From the NCBI RefSeq assembly GCF_020595125.1, contig NZ_JACNMS010000003.1, forward strand, positions 248,001-312,000: a stretch of DNA of 64,000 bases, given 5' to 3'. The notes under the pieces were generated by a model. The model was given only the letters and a program-made list of their open reading frames with translations, ran no database searches and was not told the DNA's origin. This DNA comes from Jeotgalibacillus aurantiacus (GTDB taxonomy: Bacteria > Bacillota > Bacilli > Bacillales > Jeotgalibacillaceae). The position numbers were made by a program, and so were the translations under genes. Positions 63,897-64,000 of the stretch are shown here, in pieces (the stretch's first letter is position 1; every line of letters starts with the position of its first letter).

Positions 63897-64000
63897 ATGA
63901 GCAGGGATTTAATGATTTCTCTCATCATTTTTGCTGTATTACTCGAAGCGGCATTAATTGCATGGGTGGTTCTCCATAAGCAGGGTAAGCTTCAGGAGAA
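63897..64000 (+). CDS. Partial membrane protein at window edge
   Basis: ATG at 63897 follows GAGGGGGA; residues LMISLIIFAVLLEAALIAWV form one helix, then LHKQGKLQE. Truncated at the window end at about 34 codons. Third gene of the XRE operon, 19 nt after the preceding stop. Confidence 0.6.
   Translation, partial: MSRDLMISLIIFAVLLEAALIAWVVLHKQGKLQE

Overview
The window looks like chromosomal DNA of a moderately low-GC, endospore-forming member of the Bacillales. The evidence is strong AGGAGG-type ribosome binding sites with frequent GTG/TTG starts, CcpA-type cre boxes, an mtlA-mtlR-mtlF-mtlD mannitol operon, a Tlp-type small acid-soluble spore protein, RsbQ-like and PAS-STAS proteins, and DinB, YjdI/YjdJ and CatE homologues. 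The exact genus cannot be fixed from sequence alone. No rRNA, tRNA, transposase, prophage or CRISPR locus was seen. Most of the window is ordinary accessory chromosome: transporters, N-acetyltransferases, VOC proteins, small membrane proteins and regulators.

Layout. 0-6 kb: a TetR regulator, a cre-controlled SLC13 dicarboxylate transporter, and a cre- and TetR-operator-controlled sodium:solute symporter with its small partner subunit. 6-11.5 kb: a PlsY-like acyltransferase next to an unusual fusion of an N-acyltransferase-like domain to a class V aminotransferase, a P-loop kinase, and an ABC-F ribosome-protection-type protein behind a leader peptide and attenuator; this stretch also holds a cluster of REP-like palindromes. 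11.5-20 kb: GrpB-like protein, a secreted peptidyl-amidating-lyase-like propeller, Nudix, P-loop and membrane proteins, a PadR/DUF4188 pair, a possible HEPN-CBS protein, an AlaX-type editing enzyme and a PAS-STAS protein. 20-25.5 kb: mannitol operon. 26-36 kb: metallo-hydrolase, two different photolyase-family proteins, DinB, SDR, YjdI-CDGSH fusion, several GNAT and VOC proteins, a SUKH protein. 36-48 kb: M14 carboxypeptidase, MFS pump with leader peptide, LVIVD protein, methyltransferase, RsbQ-like hydrolase plus PAS-GGDEF cyclase, CatE, Ogt, Tlp. 48-64 kb: stress and membrane proteins, Bcr/CflA pump, ANT-like nucleotidyltransferase, CPBP protease/MerR pair, RDD, DHFR-like, WYL regulator, HAD dehalogenase, DUF2306, APH-like kinase and an XRE regulator operon running off the right edge.

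The most striking feature is not a gene. Eleven intergenic arrays of degenerate 21-bp units sit between transcription units, often bounded by terminators. Seven arrays have six units (first-to-last anchor about 105 bp) built on GTTCGCAAGATT or its variant ATTCGTGAGGTT. Four have nine units with one enlarged 29-30 bp step dividing them 4+5 (first-to-last anchor 177-178 bp), although their unit sequences fall into three unrelated families. A shared geometry with different unit sequences suggests a common function or generating mechanism. I know of no named system that matches it.

Other candidates for novelty are the PlsY plus acyltransferase-aminotransferase pair, the RsbQ-like/PAS-GGDEF pair, the two leader-peptide loci, and a 25-codon membrane peptide on the minus strand near 60.9 kb.
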